Origin: Rhodanobacter sp. ANJX3
Lineage (GTDB): Bacteria; Pseudomonadota; Gammaproteobacteria; Xanthomonadales; Rhodanobacteraceae
Direction of reading: 5' to 3'
Length of the DNA stretch: 64,000 nucleotides
Assembly (NCBI RefSeq): GCF_014200755.1
Contig: NZ_JACHCM010000001.1
Span: 582,270-646,269, forward strand
Shown one piece after another: positions 37,217 to 45,677 of this stretch; position 1 is the first letter of the stretch, and each line of letters starts with the position of its first letter. Below the pieces are notes generated by a model. It was not told the origin of the DNA and searched no databases. It saw nothing but the letters and a program-made list of their open reading frames with translations. The position numbers and the translations under genes are program-made.

Positions 37217-37996
37217 CAGGCCTTCAAGTGCCTGTGGAAATTCGCCTACTGATGGACTGACGGATACAGACTGCGCATTTGCAAGATTTTCTACCAGTTT
37301 TTTGGTTTGCTCTATGTCGCAAGCTGGCACGAAGATGTGATCTATATCATCTAACCCAAGAGGAACAGTTGTTCCTGTGCTGCGAGTTCCTCCGAAGTAG
37401 CCTGTCTCTCCGCATACTCGCCATTCGGCCTCGGTGACATTTTCACGGGTTTCATAATATGAAATAAGGGAAAACACCTCCTTGTTCGTTCGCATATCAA
37501 AGAGCAGAAGTCCGTTTTTATCGATGTTCAGGCCAAGGATGTTCATTGTGGCAAGGCATCTGAAGATCGCTCGTGAGGTTGGCGAGTTCTGGCCGATGTA
37601 GATGACTCGATCAGCTTCGTTTGAGGAAACCCACGAAGGCTTAAGCACTAAAGCGTAGCTGCCAAACTGCATGCGATGATTGCTAAGAATCTTTCCTGGT
37701 GGAATCTCCGTTAGACAGACCATTGGAATCTTGCTTTTTACCCTTCCAAGACCAGCGAAGATGGTCTGTTTTCTATCTTCTGGGAGAGATTCCAGCTTTA
37801 GGCCTAGGGTCGCCAACTTGTAATGCAGGATGGGGAGAATTTCTTGGATTATCTTCCAAAGCTGATCTTTATCTTCGGTGACACTGAAATTCACTTCATG
37901 ATCCGTGAACATCAACCCGTTGCTCAAGGCGGAGTAAAGATACTCGCGCCTTGGCAAGCAATGCAGGAATCGTAAGGTGGGGTCGACTAGTCTCAT
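37211..37996 (-). CDS. AbiGi-like protein in reversed integron cassette
   Basis: A 261-residue cytoplasmic protein. The stretch PMVCLTEIPPGKI, then HRMQFGSYALVLKPSWV and DRVIYIGQNSP, matches the AbiGi-like group (abortive phage infection) and related DUF2971-like proteins. Its stop codon overlaps the R' box of the attC at 37160-37216, and an attC-like half site follows its start, so the gene lies reversed inside a cassette. GC is clearly lower than the backbone. The function is inferred from family only. Confidence 0.6.
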   Translation of the reverse strand: MRLVDPTLRFLHCLPRREYLYSALSNGLMFTDHEVNFSVTEDKDQLWKIIQEILPILHYKLATLGLKLESLPEDRKQTIFAGLGRVKSKIPMVCLTEIPPGKILSNHRMQFGSYALVLKPSWVSSNEADRVIYIGQNSPTSRAIFRCLATMNILGLNIDKNGLLLFDMRTNKEVFSLISYYETRENVTEAEWRVCGETGYFGGTRSTGTTVPLGLDDIDHIFVPACDIEQTKKLVENLANAQSVSVSPSVGEFPQALEGLT

Positions 37997-38001
37997 GTGT
38001 G

Positions 38002-38021
38002 ACCTAACGCTGAGTTAAGCG
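38002..38021 (+). repeat. Half attC site (R''-L'' only)
   Basis: ACCTAAC (38002-38008) followed by GCTGAGTTAAGCG (38009-38021) matches the left half of attC. The right half (CTTGAA ... GTTRRRY) is not present before the effector gene at 38062, so the site seems cut off. Confidence 0.55.
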
Positions 38022-38061
38022 AACGCATAGCCAATTCGCAGCTTTTCCGAGCTTCAGTGCG

Positions 38062-39510
38062 CTAGCGCCCCATCGCTGGCCCTTGCTGCTGGGGTTGCTG
38101 CACCTGCATCGCCTGCTGCACTTGCTGCTGGACCTGCTGTTGCTGATGATTGACCTGTTGCATCGCTTGGGTGTGTTGCTCAACCGGCGTGTGGACCGCT
38201 TGCGCTGTGGCGATGGGGCGCGCTATTTCCCTCGATGGCGACGCCGGGTCGCCTTGAACGGCGAACGCGTTTGCGCCGTCGGTGCTCAGCACGACGTGGT
38301 CCACCCGGCTCAACCCGTGCGCCTTGGCACCAACCGCGACACCAGCGGCGAGGTTGGTGCTGTACTGGTCGGGCGTGCGGCCATGTTCGGCATCCAGGCG
38401 ATGCACGGCACCCAGCGATTGTTGAAACAACATGTAGTCCGGGTGCGCCGGATGATTAAGCAGCACGGGGTGCGCGTTGATGGAATGCGCCGCGCCTTCG
38501 ATGCCGCGCGAGGCTGCGTTGACCGTGCCGTGGTAGTCCTCCACGGCTTTGTCTTTGACCGCGCCAAGAAATTCACCCGTTTTCTTGACGTTGTTTTCGA
38601 CTTGATGCACGACTGCCCCCGTCGCATCGATCACGGGTTTTTGAATTTCATACTCGATGTGCGCCATTTCTCGGGCGCGCTCGATCTGGCCACGGTAGTG
38701 CCCGATCATCACGCTGTGCTCGGCTGCCAGTGCCTCGTTTTGCGGCGTGAGGAGCGATTGCCCGGTCACGCTGTTGTTGGGCAAGAAGTTCCCCATTTTG
38801 TGTGCCTCACCCTGGATCTTCCCCAGAATGGGCTCGTCAGGCGTGATGGCGTTGAGCAGTCGGCTGTCGTGATAGCCGGCGCCCTGCAGAGCCTGGATGT
38901 CCTGTGGCACGGCATAGATCCGAACCTGGCCGAAGTGCGGGCTGGCCGCGCTCACCACGTCTGTCGCGCGGACGTGGTCAATGACCTGAGTACCGCCTTC
39001 GGGGATGCCCAGGCCGCTCAGACCCGCCGCGCCGTAGGCGTTGAAGGTTTCGCCCTTCAAACCATATTTGAACGCGTTCATTTCCGCTTCGGTGCCACCC
39101 AAAGAATGGCCGGTGACCGAGATCGACGGCGGATAGCCGTATTGCTCTGCTTTTTGGGTGGCTTGGGCGATCACTTTTTTAGTGAACGCATCGGCGTCAG
39201 GGCCCTGAGTATTGACCCCTTTGATGGCCATGGACACATCGGTGGTCAGCAAGTCCTGTTTGAACTCGCGGTCCATCTCTGTCCCGCGATAAGCAATCAC
39301 TGTTGCATGCGTGCCATCCAATCGCTCATAAGCAGTGGCTTGAAACCCCGTTTTCGGATTGTCGGCGTGTGCGATGGGCTGATACCAAACTCCATTGAGT
39401 TCGACGCGTCGATAAGTCAGCACCTGACCATCCGGCGCTCTCTGATCGACCACGGGATCTTTGTAGACGTCATTGCTGATCGCGGCGTAGTCCGCCGTTC
39501 GAAGCGTCAT
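38062..39510 (-). CDS. Lipase-type T4SS effector with XVIPCD-like C-terminus
   Basis: A 482-residue protein. Residues about 1-260 form a class-3-lipase-like alpha/beta hydrolase with the nucleophile Ser136 in SVTGHSLGGTEAE and the AYRGTE oxyanion strand. Residues about 260-350 are helical. The last ~120 are XVIPCD-like (LLNHPAHPDYMLFQQSLGAV, AKAHGLSRVDHVVLS, AFAVQGDP, HTPVEQ), then a Gln-rich tail ending Gly-Arg, as in the zeta-toxin effector. The lipoprotein upstream overlaps by ATGA. Probable phospholipase toxin injected into rival bacteria (family inference). Confidence 0.87.
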   Translation of the reverse strand: MTLRTADYAAISNDVYKDPVVDQRAPDGQVLTYRRVELNGVWYQPIAHADNPKTGFQATAYERLDGTHATVIAYRGTEMDREFKQDLLTTDVSMAIKGVNTQGPDADAFTKKVIAQATQKAEQYGYPPSISVTGHSLGGTEAEMNAFKYGLKGETFNAYGAAGLSGLGIPEGGTQVIDHVRATDVVSAASPHFGQVRIYAVPQDIQALQGAGYHDSRLLNAITPDEPILGKIQGEAHKMGNFLPNNSVTGQSLLTPQNEALAAEHSVMIGHYRGQIERAREMAHIEYEIQKPVIDATGAVVHQVENNVKKTGEFLGAVKDKAVEDYHGTVNAASRGIEGAAHSINAHPVLLNHPAHPDYMLFQQSLGAVHRLDAEHGRTPDQYSTNLAAGVAVGAKAHGLSRVDHVVLSTDGANAFAVQGDPASPSREIARPIATAQAVHTPVEQHTQAMQQVNHQQQQVQQQVQQAMQVQQPQQQGPAMGR

Positions 39511-40097
39511 TGCACATGCGCCTTCGTTTCAAATGTGACCGTAAAGGGATGATCAGAAGGTCGCAGCTTGCCACCTTCTTCAATGCCCGCGTCCACGCGC
39601 TCGGCGCTCGCATCGGCATAAGAAAGTCCCGAAAAATAAGTGGTTTGTGGCTTACCGGCGAGGATATTTTCCCAAGTGATTGAGGGCGGTAATGTCAGCT
39701 TCTCGTGCCGCAAATACATGGAAACCGCACTGAGCTTCCAATGGCATACACCCTTGCCGGAATAGTCCTCATCCTTGATTAGGTCGCTGTAAAACGTCCC
39801 CGTGTAGGTGTTTTCACCAACTTTCGTCAGTGTTAGCGGAACGCTTTTCCTGGGTTCGTTTGTTGCCCCACTTCCCGGGAGTGTCGGCACGCAAAACGGA
39901 TCGGTGACATCGTAGAGAACATAGGTCTGCATCGAATCAAACGGTCCGGGGGCATCTTTGATCGTGACGGTCAGCTCGTAGCGCTTGGTCGGGTGCGGAT
40001 TGAATTTGATGTCAGGTGTCGTCATGGTCGATGAGCCGCAAGCAGTGGTGACAAGGGTTGCCGATAAGAACAGGCCGAAGAAAAGCTGTTTCGTCAT
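39507..40097 (-). CDS. Immunity lipoprotein for the lipase effector
   Basis: A 196-residue protein with a lipoprotein signal (MTKQLFFGLFLSATLVTTAC, Cys20; the -3 position is Thr, less usual) and Gly at +2, so outer-membrane retention is expected. The mature part is beta-rich (YELTVTIKDAPGPF, NTYTGTFYSDLIKDEDYSG). It overlaps the effector by ATGA, the arrangement known for X-Tfi/X-Tfe pairs, and a periplasmic location fits a toxin that attacks phospholipids. A broken copy lies at 20786-21148. Confidence 0.8.
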   Translation of the reverse strand: MTKQLFFGLFLSATLVTTACGSSTMTTPDIKFNPHPTKRYELTVTIKDAPGPFDSMQTYVLYDVTDPFCVPTLPGSGATNEPRKSVPLTLTKVGENTYTGTFYSDLIKDEDYSGKGVCHWKLSAVSMYLRHEKLTLPPSITWENILAGKPQTTYFSGLSYADASAERVDAGIEEGGKLRPSDHPFTVTFETKAHVQ

Positions 40098-40258
40098 GGA
40101 TGGTTCTCAGTCGCAGGCACACCAATGGCGTCCGCGATCGTTGGGCCGGCAAATTCAGGTAGGTAAGCTGTGGCCTGACGTCGAGCATCGGGTGCTCTGA
40201 CATCGAGTGTTTCCACGCGCAGCGCTGCGGCTGCGCTCGAAGTGACGTTCAACATCAT
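40094..40258 (-). CDS. Possible small upstream ORF
   Basis: A 54-residue frame, MMLNVTSSAAAALRVETLDV at the start, ends in ATGA with the immunity lipoprotein start, so it could couple translation. Family not recognised and composition is neutral; it may be chance. Confidence 0.25.
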   Translation of the reverse strand: MMLNVTSSAAAALRVETLDVRAPDARRQATAYLPEFAGPTIADAIGVPATENHP

Positions 40259-40583
40259 CACGCGGCTCCGTGCGTCGGTGGTCCGAGTGTAACGCTTACT
40301 CGAACCAGCAAAAACCAACCGATGTACATTCAGAAAGCCCTACACGCAAAGCATGAAGCGCTCGGCATCATTGCCGAGTCGGGCCTTTGTCATCGTCTTT
40401 TGAGCAATGCCGCCTTGCGAAGTCTATTTTTGACGTTGTCTACGCTGATAACGTCCAGCGCTGACACAGCGAGGCGCGCGAGATAAACGATTTTGGAAGG
40501 ACATGGCCATATCCAGCGATGGCGAATCAAGACGACAGGATGTTACTCCTGACGTCACGATGCACGAATCGTGGTGCGACGGA

Positions 40584-40790
40584 CTAACTCGCTCTCGGCC
40601 GGCGAGGTTGCCGCCGCCTGGACTCTTTGGCCTCGACACGTTCTTCAAAACGCCGGGCAAACTCCACGAAGGTGCCCAAGGATTTCTTAATGACCCGCAA
40701 ACCCAATGCCGCATGCAGATCGCGCGGAACCGTCAGTCGGAAGTGCCACAAGCCGGTGGGATGACGAAGGAGATGATGAGCTAGACGCAT
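40584..40790 (-). pseudogene. Tyrosine integrase N-terminal fragment
   Basis: Starts MRLAHHLLRHPTGLWHFRLTV, then PRDLHAALGLRVIKKSLGT, which is the N-terminal DNA-binding start of phage/island integrases (DUF6538-like). After about residue 38 the sequence turns into Arg/Glu-rich text and stops, so the core-binding and catalytic domains are gone. Its start lies 81 bases from the att copy at 40872, the usual place of an integrase gene. The rest of 40319-40583 shows no gene. Confidence 0.65.
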
Positions 40791-40835
40791 GTCGTGTTGA
40801 CCAACCGACTTGAAAAAGCGCCGTTCTCAAGCACA

Positions 40836-40861
40836 TAAAAAAGCCCTGAAAAATCAGGGCT
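40836..40861 (-). terminator. Terminator-like hairpin beside the middle att copy
   Basis: AGCCCTGA (40842-40849) and TCAGGGCT (40854-40861) with an AAAA loop; on the minus strand a T run follows. It stands in the same position relative to its att copy as the tRNA-Ser terminator at 47575-47600, as expected for a displaced old tRNA 3' flank. Confidence 0.7.
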
Positions 40862-40871
40862 TTGACCTACC

Positions 40872-40888
40872 TGGCGGAGAGAGTGGGA
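40872..40888. other. att site: copy of the tRNA-Ser 3' end (middle)
   Basis: TGGCGGAGAGAGTGGGA equals the tRNA-Ser 3' end at 47614-47630 over 17 bases, including the CCA complement. Flanks differ after the repeat. Together with the tRNA it bounds the outer element of about 6.7 kb. Confidence 0.75.
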
Positions 40889-40940
40889 GGTGATCTCCCC
40901 AAGCCATCGCCTTGCCTGACAGCCCACATACCGTGGTGTG

Positions 40941-42104
40941 ATGTGTGGTGCGATCTTGGAACCACCGAAAATACTTGTCAAACCAAACCTCTATCAGAAC
41001 CGAAGTGTCAAGTTGCTCGGTGGATCAGCCCTCGTTATTGATGGATGCATGACCCTCTATCCCATACACATCATCTCAGACCATCACGGTCCGCTTGTTC
41101 TCGAGTCATGGACACCGTTACCTCTGTTGTATGACCGACTGAAGTCTGCAAAAGGTCGCACGCCTGCGCAATTGACGACACAGTTCACCGAGGTGATCGC
41201 ACGCGACGCCAATGGAACTGAATACGACTGCCGCGGATATGAAATTAAATCCGAAGCCCAGTCGGATTACTCGAACGACTTTTTTGCGCTCGTCCAAGGC
41301 GGCTGGCTCCCCTCTCAACTATCAGGGGCGCACTACATGCTGTTGCCTGATCGCAACGTCGTTGGTCGATTGGGCGCAAGACGCCTAGCATTGGTGGATG
41401 CGGGGAGGCCCGAAGACCTCCTTGATCTCCTCCTCGATAACGCTGTCACCGTTAACCCTATGGCGTACGCCATGGAAGGCGCGCAGGGCCACCAACCCGA
41501 CGAAAACGAGGTCGGCCGCTTGTTGGAAAAAGCGCACAGTGAAATTAGACGCGCGATGCCAAGCGCAAAGGTGTTACCAAATATCGCCAGTGCTACCAAA
41601 GGCCTGATGAATCTATTGGCCGACGAGCGTTCATCCCTCGAACGAGAACAGCACTTTTTGATGGAGGCCTTCCCATTGCTTCGGCCGGTTCTCTCTGCCG
41701 GTAAACGTAAACCAGTGATCGCGGAGCTGCGGTCGATAGCCGAGAAAAACGAGGTGTCAGTCAAATCGTTTGCTTTTCTACTAGCGTGGCTGACCTTGGT
41801 TCTGCCCCAAGACAAAAACCCTGCATTTCGTATCCTGAAGCCTCATGAGCATCGAAACGCATCGGTGAAAGCCTACAACGCCCTTTCAGACGTACGACTT
41901 CTAAAATTGCTCACCTACGCTATCGCGCTGTTCCCGGACAAGCCTACCGCTGTGTTGACCGGAGACATTGGCCTTGCACAGTTTTGGGTTGGACTCGGCG
42001 TTGATCAGATCGTCTTAAAGAACGGACATCCCACTTTCACCATCGTTACCGATGGCGATTTCTTTTCTGAGGCATCTGAAGAAGAGCTCAAAATATTCCA
42101 GTAA
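40941..42104 (+). CDS. Hypothetical protein, first gene of the outer island
   Basis: A 387-residue soluble protein (a GTG just before the ATG is an alternative start). Family not recognised. It is mixed alpha/beta: an N-terminal beta-rich part (LYQNRSVKLLGGSALVIDGCM), a helical centre, and a C-terminal part with TAVLTGDIGLAQFWVGLGVDQIVLKNG, which loosely recalls the end of PIN-like domains (Asp followed by small residues). It is alone on the plus strand 52 bases from the att site. Confidence 0.5.
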   Translation: MCGAILEPPKILVKPNLYQNRSVKLLGGSALVIDGCMTLYPIHIISDHHGPLVLESWTPLPLLYDRLKSAKGRTPAQLTTQFTEVIARDANGTEYDCRGYEIKSEAQSDYSNDFFALVQGGWLPSQLSGAHYMLLPDRNVVGRLGARRLALVDAGRPEDLLDLLLDNAVTVNPMAYAMEGAQGHQPDENEVGRLLEKAHSEIRRAMPSAKVLPNIASATKGLMNLLADERSSLEREQHFLMEAFPLLRPVLSAGKRKPVIAELRSIAEKNEVSVKSFAFLLAWLTLVLPQDKNPAFRILKPHEHRNASVKAYNALSDVRLLKLLTYAIALFPDKPTAVLTGDIGLAQFWVGLGVDQIVLKNGHPTFTIVTDGDFFSEASEEELKIFQ

Positions 42105-42221
42105 TGGGTCATATTTCAACGCACATGCAGTGATTAGCACTATCCTATGTACTTACACATGGAAGTTTCAGAAGCTACCCGCTTCAAACGCACCTTCATT
42201 CTTTACCTAACTGGAATAACC

Positions 42222-42644
42222 ATGGCCGTTAACCTCGAAAACCTTTCCCCCAAAGAACTGCAAGCCATCATTGCTGAAGCGGAATCCAAGATGAAATCGG
42301 CCCACTCGAACCTCGTTGAAGATGTACGCAAAAAGATTGATGCCTTGTTGAACATCAGTGGCTTGACCTTGGCTGAGGTCTACCCAACCCGTGGAGGCAA
42401 GAAAGCGCCGGGCACGAAAAGTTCGGTTGCCCCAAAGTACCGTGACCTTGTTGATCCGACCAAGACCTGGTCCGGGCGCGGCCGTCAGCCTCTCTGGTTC
42501 ACTCAAGCCATCAAGAAACGCGGCGTAACTGCTGAGAGTCTTTTGATTGGTGGAACCACCCCCAAAGCTCCTGCCAAAACGGCAAAGAAGGCCACCAAGA
42601 AAGCAGTCAAGAAGTCCGCAGCCAAGAAGACGGCAAAAGCGTAA
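42222..42644 (+). CDS. H-NS-family DNA-binding protein with histone-like tail
   Basis: A 140-residue nucleoid protein. N-terminal coiled coil for dimer formation (LSPKELQAIIAEAESKMKSA), and the H-NS DNA-binding motif in KYRDLVDPTKTWSGRGRQPLWFTQAIKKRG. The C-terminal ~28 residues are a Lys/Ala tail like histone H1 or the Bordetella/Burkholderia type. Carried on an island, it can silence AT-richer cargo (known for the family). It has its own terminator. The ATG at 42222 fits the family start better than upstream frames. Confidence 0.88.
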   Translation: MAVNLENLSPKELQAIIAEAESKMKSAHSNLVEDVRKKIDALLNISGLTLAEVYPTRGGKKAPGTKSSVAPKYRDLVDPTKTWSGRGRQPLWFTQAIKKRGVTAESLLIGGTTPKAPAKTAKKATKKAVKKSAAKKTAKA

Positions 42645-42672
42645 GTTCTACCTTCAGTCCTAAAACTCTAAA

Positions 42673-42702
42673 CCCTGCATGAGCAATCTTGCGGGGCTTT
42701 TT
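42673..42702 (+). terminator. Terminator after the H-NS-like gene
   Basis: CCCTGCA (42673-42679) pairs with TGCGGGG (42690-42696, one G-U pair), followed by CTTTTT at 42697-42702, 29 bases beyond the stop codon. Confidence 0.75.
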
Positions 42703-42816
42703 CTTGGGCAAAGTTCAGCAGACTACCGGCTCCTTATTACTGAAGCGACGACGTCCCCTCAGTTTTGAGTAGCACAGCGGTTTGGAGTCCAATCCCCCCA
42801 CTGACGGAGATTGGAG

Positions 42817-42873
42817 GTGAAAAAGCGCTTTTCCGATGAACAGATTATTGGCTTCCTACGTGAGGCCGAAGCC
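42817..42873 (+). pseudogene. IS3-family OrfA N-terminal fragment
   Basis: GTG start followed by KKRFSDEQIIGFLREAEA, the classic beginning of IS3-type OrfA. The frame loses similarity after 19 codons. The left end of an old IS is probably just upstream (about 42790). Confidence 0.65.
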
Positions 42874-42927
42874 TCGGAAACCTGTGAAACCGGGACGAAG
42901 TGGACTACCCCCGATTTCTCGGACGGA

Positions 42928-43413
42928 TTAATTAGTCACCCGCGCCATGCTCTCAAACACTTCGGGCGAGCGATAGTCCAAGCTGCTGTGTAGCCGCTGG
43001 CGGTTGTAGAAGCTCTCGATGTAGTCGAAGACTTGGCTCCTGGCCGTATCGCGATCGACGAACCGCTCGTGGTGCGTCAGCTCCTGTTTGAGCGAGGCGA
43101 AGAAGCTTTCCATCACGGCGTTGTCGTAAGGCATACCCTTGCGGCTCATACTGGCGATCAGGCCAGCCGCTTGAAGCTGCTGCTGATAGGCCTTGCTGGT
43201 GTACTGCGAGCCCTGATCGCTGTGGTGGATGGTCTCTTTGGGTGGATGTCGGCGTGCGAGCGCCATCGTCAAGGCATCGCTGGCGAGTGCCTGGTCAGGA
43301 CGTTCGCTCATGGCCCAGCCGATAATGCGCCGGCTGTACATATCCAGCACGGCGGCCAGGTACAGCCAACCCTGCTGCGTCGGTGTCGCCACCCATATCA
43401 TCCCCAGGGCCAC
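42928..43413 (-). pseudogene. IS3-family OrfB, damaged
   Basis: A 161-residue frame with the integrase core: first Asp in AAVLDMYSRRIIGW, second in IHHSDQGSQYTS, Glu in YDNAVMESFFASLKQE, and the end YNRQRLHSSLDYRSPEVFE. The N-terminal helix-turn-helix half is missing, and the usual WVxDITYxPT entry reads WVATPTQQGW, so about four residues were lost. It is opposite in direction to the OrfA fragment, so they come from different copies or an inversion. Confidence 0.75.
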
Positions 43414-43550
43414 ACCCCCGGCAGTTCATACAGCAGGCTGTAACCCGCCGCCCTACTTGCAGAGGTGGGCCATGAAGTCGTGACAATACGCTTCACCACT
43501 ATAGCCATCCCAAAATCGCAACATCCAAGAAAGTTGTGAGGTGAAGCTCG

Positions 43551-44510
43551 ATGCAAAAACAGGTCCACATAAGACTCAAACCATTCTCGCTTAGACATCG
43601 GCGACTCGTAGAGAAGGGTTCGCTTCCAGACCTATCGGCACAAGCGCGGCGCCGTCTTTGGATTACGCTTAGAGAGATTGACGAGCCCTTCTACTACAGC
43701 CCGCCCGACAATCCCGGGTGGAACGAGCAATCGTCAGACATCCAAGAAGTCGAGCACCTTTATGCCAGGCTATTGGGCACGCCCAAGCCAGAATCGGCTC
43801 GCTATGTCGGAGAAGTCATCGAAGAGATAATCCAAACAGGAAAGGTCGAGTCTGCACTCGATGTGCTCGAATGTTTCTTGGCGTGGCTTGATGCTGAGCG
43901 ACGCGATGAAGCACAAACAGCTATCAATGATGTCTTCCGTGACTACACATGCCGATGGCGGATGAGCGACGGCCAAGGTCTTATCGTTGATGATGACTTC
44001 ATGGAGGACATCGTCTTGGCCGATACGCCACCAATCCTAGCGTTAGCGTCGTTTAGCGGAGCAAAAGATGAGTTTCAGCGCGCACGAAACGAACTCACGG
44101 AAGGCAACATCCGCGACGCCATCTTCTATGCAGGCGCGAGTGTAGAAAGCGCCTTCAAGGCTGCTTTGGGAAACTCTCCCAAGACGGGGATTGACCTGAC
44201 CCAAGCTTATGCCAACGCGAATCTCCTGGAGGGCTTGCCAAAGTCGAAAGCTCAATCTTTGTAGAAGGCACTAATGCCCACAGCAACTCTTCGAAATGAG
44301 CTTGCGGGCCACGGGCACGGCTCGGACACTCTGGAAATTCCCGTAGAGTATGGCGAGCTAGCCATCAATCTCGCAGCAGCCGTTAACACCTTTGTCAGCC
44401 GCCAGCATCTGAAGCGCGTGGAATCCAAAACACTTCCAAAACCTCAAGAAAAAGCCACCGAAATATCGCCTCCAACGCGGCCAACATGGAATGATGACGT
44501 ACCCTTCTGA
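43551..44510 (+). pseudogene. AbiJ-like (HEPN) gene with in-frame amber codon
   Basis: One frame of 320 codons is broken only by TAG at 44262-44264. Before it: LVEKGSLPDLSAQARRRLW and ITLREIDEPFYYSP (AbiJ N-terminal type), then a HEPN-like helical domain (ARNELTEGNIRDAIFYAGASVESAFKAAL). After it, in the same frame: PTATLRNELAGHGHGSDTL, YGELAINLAAAVNTFV, the expected HEPN end with the RN...H motif. Without readthrough the RNase-like motif is cut off. AGGTGAAG lies upstream of the ATG at 43551. Confidence 0.7.
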
Positions 44511-44561
44511 CCATAGCTCACGGCTTGAAAAATGACTTTCGCGCGGCCTGGCAGGTAGAAC

Positions 44562-45656
44562 ATGAGTGAACCTAAGAAGCATCACTATGTCCCGAGGTTC
44601 TACCTCAAAAATTTCTCGACCAACAGAAAGCAAATCAATCTCTACAACTTTGCTGGCGACCGGTTCATTACAGAGGCCGGTGTTGATGGTCAGTGTTATA
44701 AGCGGAAATTGCACGCCTTTGAGCCAGGCCTTGAGAAGAGGCTAGGAGTAATGGAAGCGGCAGCCTCCATCGTCATCCGCTCTGTGATAGATGGAAAGGC
44801 ACTTCCTCCCCGTGGCACGAAAGAATGGCTGGACCTTCTCATATTCTTGGTGTTCCAAAAAGCACGAACAACCCGCTCCATCCAGTCCGCAGACACCATG
44901 AATCAATTTCTGCGAGAGCAGGTAAACAAGGGCCCGGAAGAAGCTCCAGAGGCCTTCATCAAAGAGATGATGGAGGACCAAACGCCTCCACTTAAAATCA
45001 TCTTTAGCTCGCTACCGCAAATGATGTTTGTGGCCGCCGACCTCCAGATGCACCTCCTTGTCAACGAAACCTCCGAACAGTTCATTACCGGCGACGACCC
45101 AGTGGTCTCCCACAACTTGTACTGCGAGGGCATCACGTACAGAGGCGTTCTTGGATGGGATTGCCGGGGCTTGCAAGCATTCCTTCCCCTATCCCCAAGG
45201 CATCTTTTGATGCTGTACGACGCAGACACCTACAGAGTGACTGGTGACCCAGGGGCAAGACACGTAACCACCTTGAAGGACATACGGGACGTGCGTTGCT
45301 TCAACACCTTTCAAGCGCTTAATGCGCACGAGAATCTGTATTTTATGGACGACGTGAATCCAGAATTCGAGGCGTTCTGCCGTGATAGCAAGGCACGTCG
45401 CCCCCAGGGTCGCACCACTTTCGTAACCACAAAGATGGCAAAGAACGCGGATGGCTCGATGGAACAAATCGTGCACAGCTTCGAAGCGCTTCTGCCAATT
45501 CGTCTCAGCCCGAATCTCATTAAAATACGCCGCGAATACAGCTCCATTCCTCTCCACAAGAGAGGAGCGATGTACCGTCATCGACTACCAAAGAACACGC
45601 ACCCAAGGATTGGGTCACACGTACGTTACGAAGTAGACGATATCCAGCTTCGGTAA
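44562..45656 (+). CDS. DUF4238 protein
   Basis: A 364-residue soluble protein starting MSEPKKHHYVPRFYLKNFST, the DUF4238 signature. Further family marks are LDLLIFLVFQKARTTR and QFITGDDPVVSHN. Function is unknown; such proteins are frequent in defence islands and near mobile genes. It lies 51 bases after the AbiJ-like frame, same strand, and may share its transcript. Confidence 0.8.
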   Translation: MSEPKKHHYVPRFYLKNFSTNRKQINLYNFAGDRFITEAGVDGQCYKRKLHAFEPGLEKRLGVMEAAASIVIRSVIDGKALPPRGTKEWLDLLIFLVFQKARTTRSIQSADTMNQFLREQVNKGPEEAPEAFIKEMMEDQTPPLKIIFSSLPQMMFVAADLQMHLLVNETSEQFITGDDPVVSHNLYCEGITYRGVLGWDCRGLQAFLPLSPRHLLMLYDADTYRVTGDPGARHVTTLKDIRDVRCFNTFQALNAHENLYFMDDVNPEFEAFCRDSKARRPQGRTTFVTTKMAKNADGSMEQIVHSFEALLPIRLSPNLIKIRREYSSIPLHKRGAMYRHRLPKNTHPRIGSHVRYEVDDIQLR

Positions 45657-45677
45657 TGCGTCGCACGCTCAAAAATC

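Larger units (their letters stand above)
32685..40888. mobile_element. Inner (older) integrated element at tRNA-Ser, inferred span
   Basis: Bounded by the 15-bp att-like copy on the left and the 17-bp copy on the right, with an integrase fragment transcribed away from the right copy 80 bases inside it. It carries a nuclease-like gene, DUF2321, an IS4 element, attC-flanked genes and the lipase effector pair. The left limit is uncertain; accessory DNA continues left to about 20 kb. Confidence 0.45.

Noticed and set aside
38083..39552. 489-codon frame antisense to the lipase effector
   Set aside because: His/Arg-rich translation without motifs; produced by the Gln-rich and GC-biased sense gene.
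40503..40784. Plus-strand frame with GGAAGG upstream, MAISSDGESRRQDVTPDVTM
   Set aside because: It lies antisense to the integrase fragment, which is the recognisable frame; its later part has no protein-like pattern.
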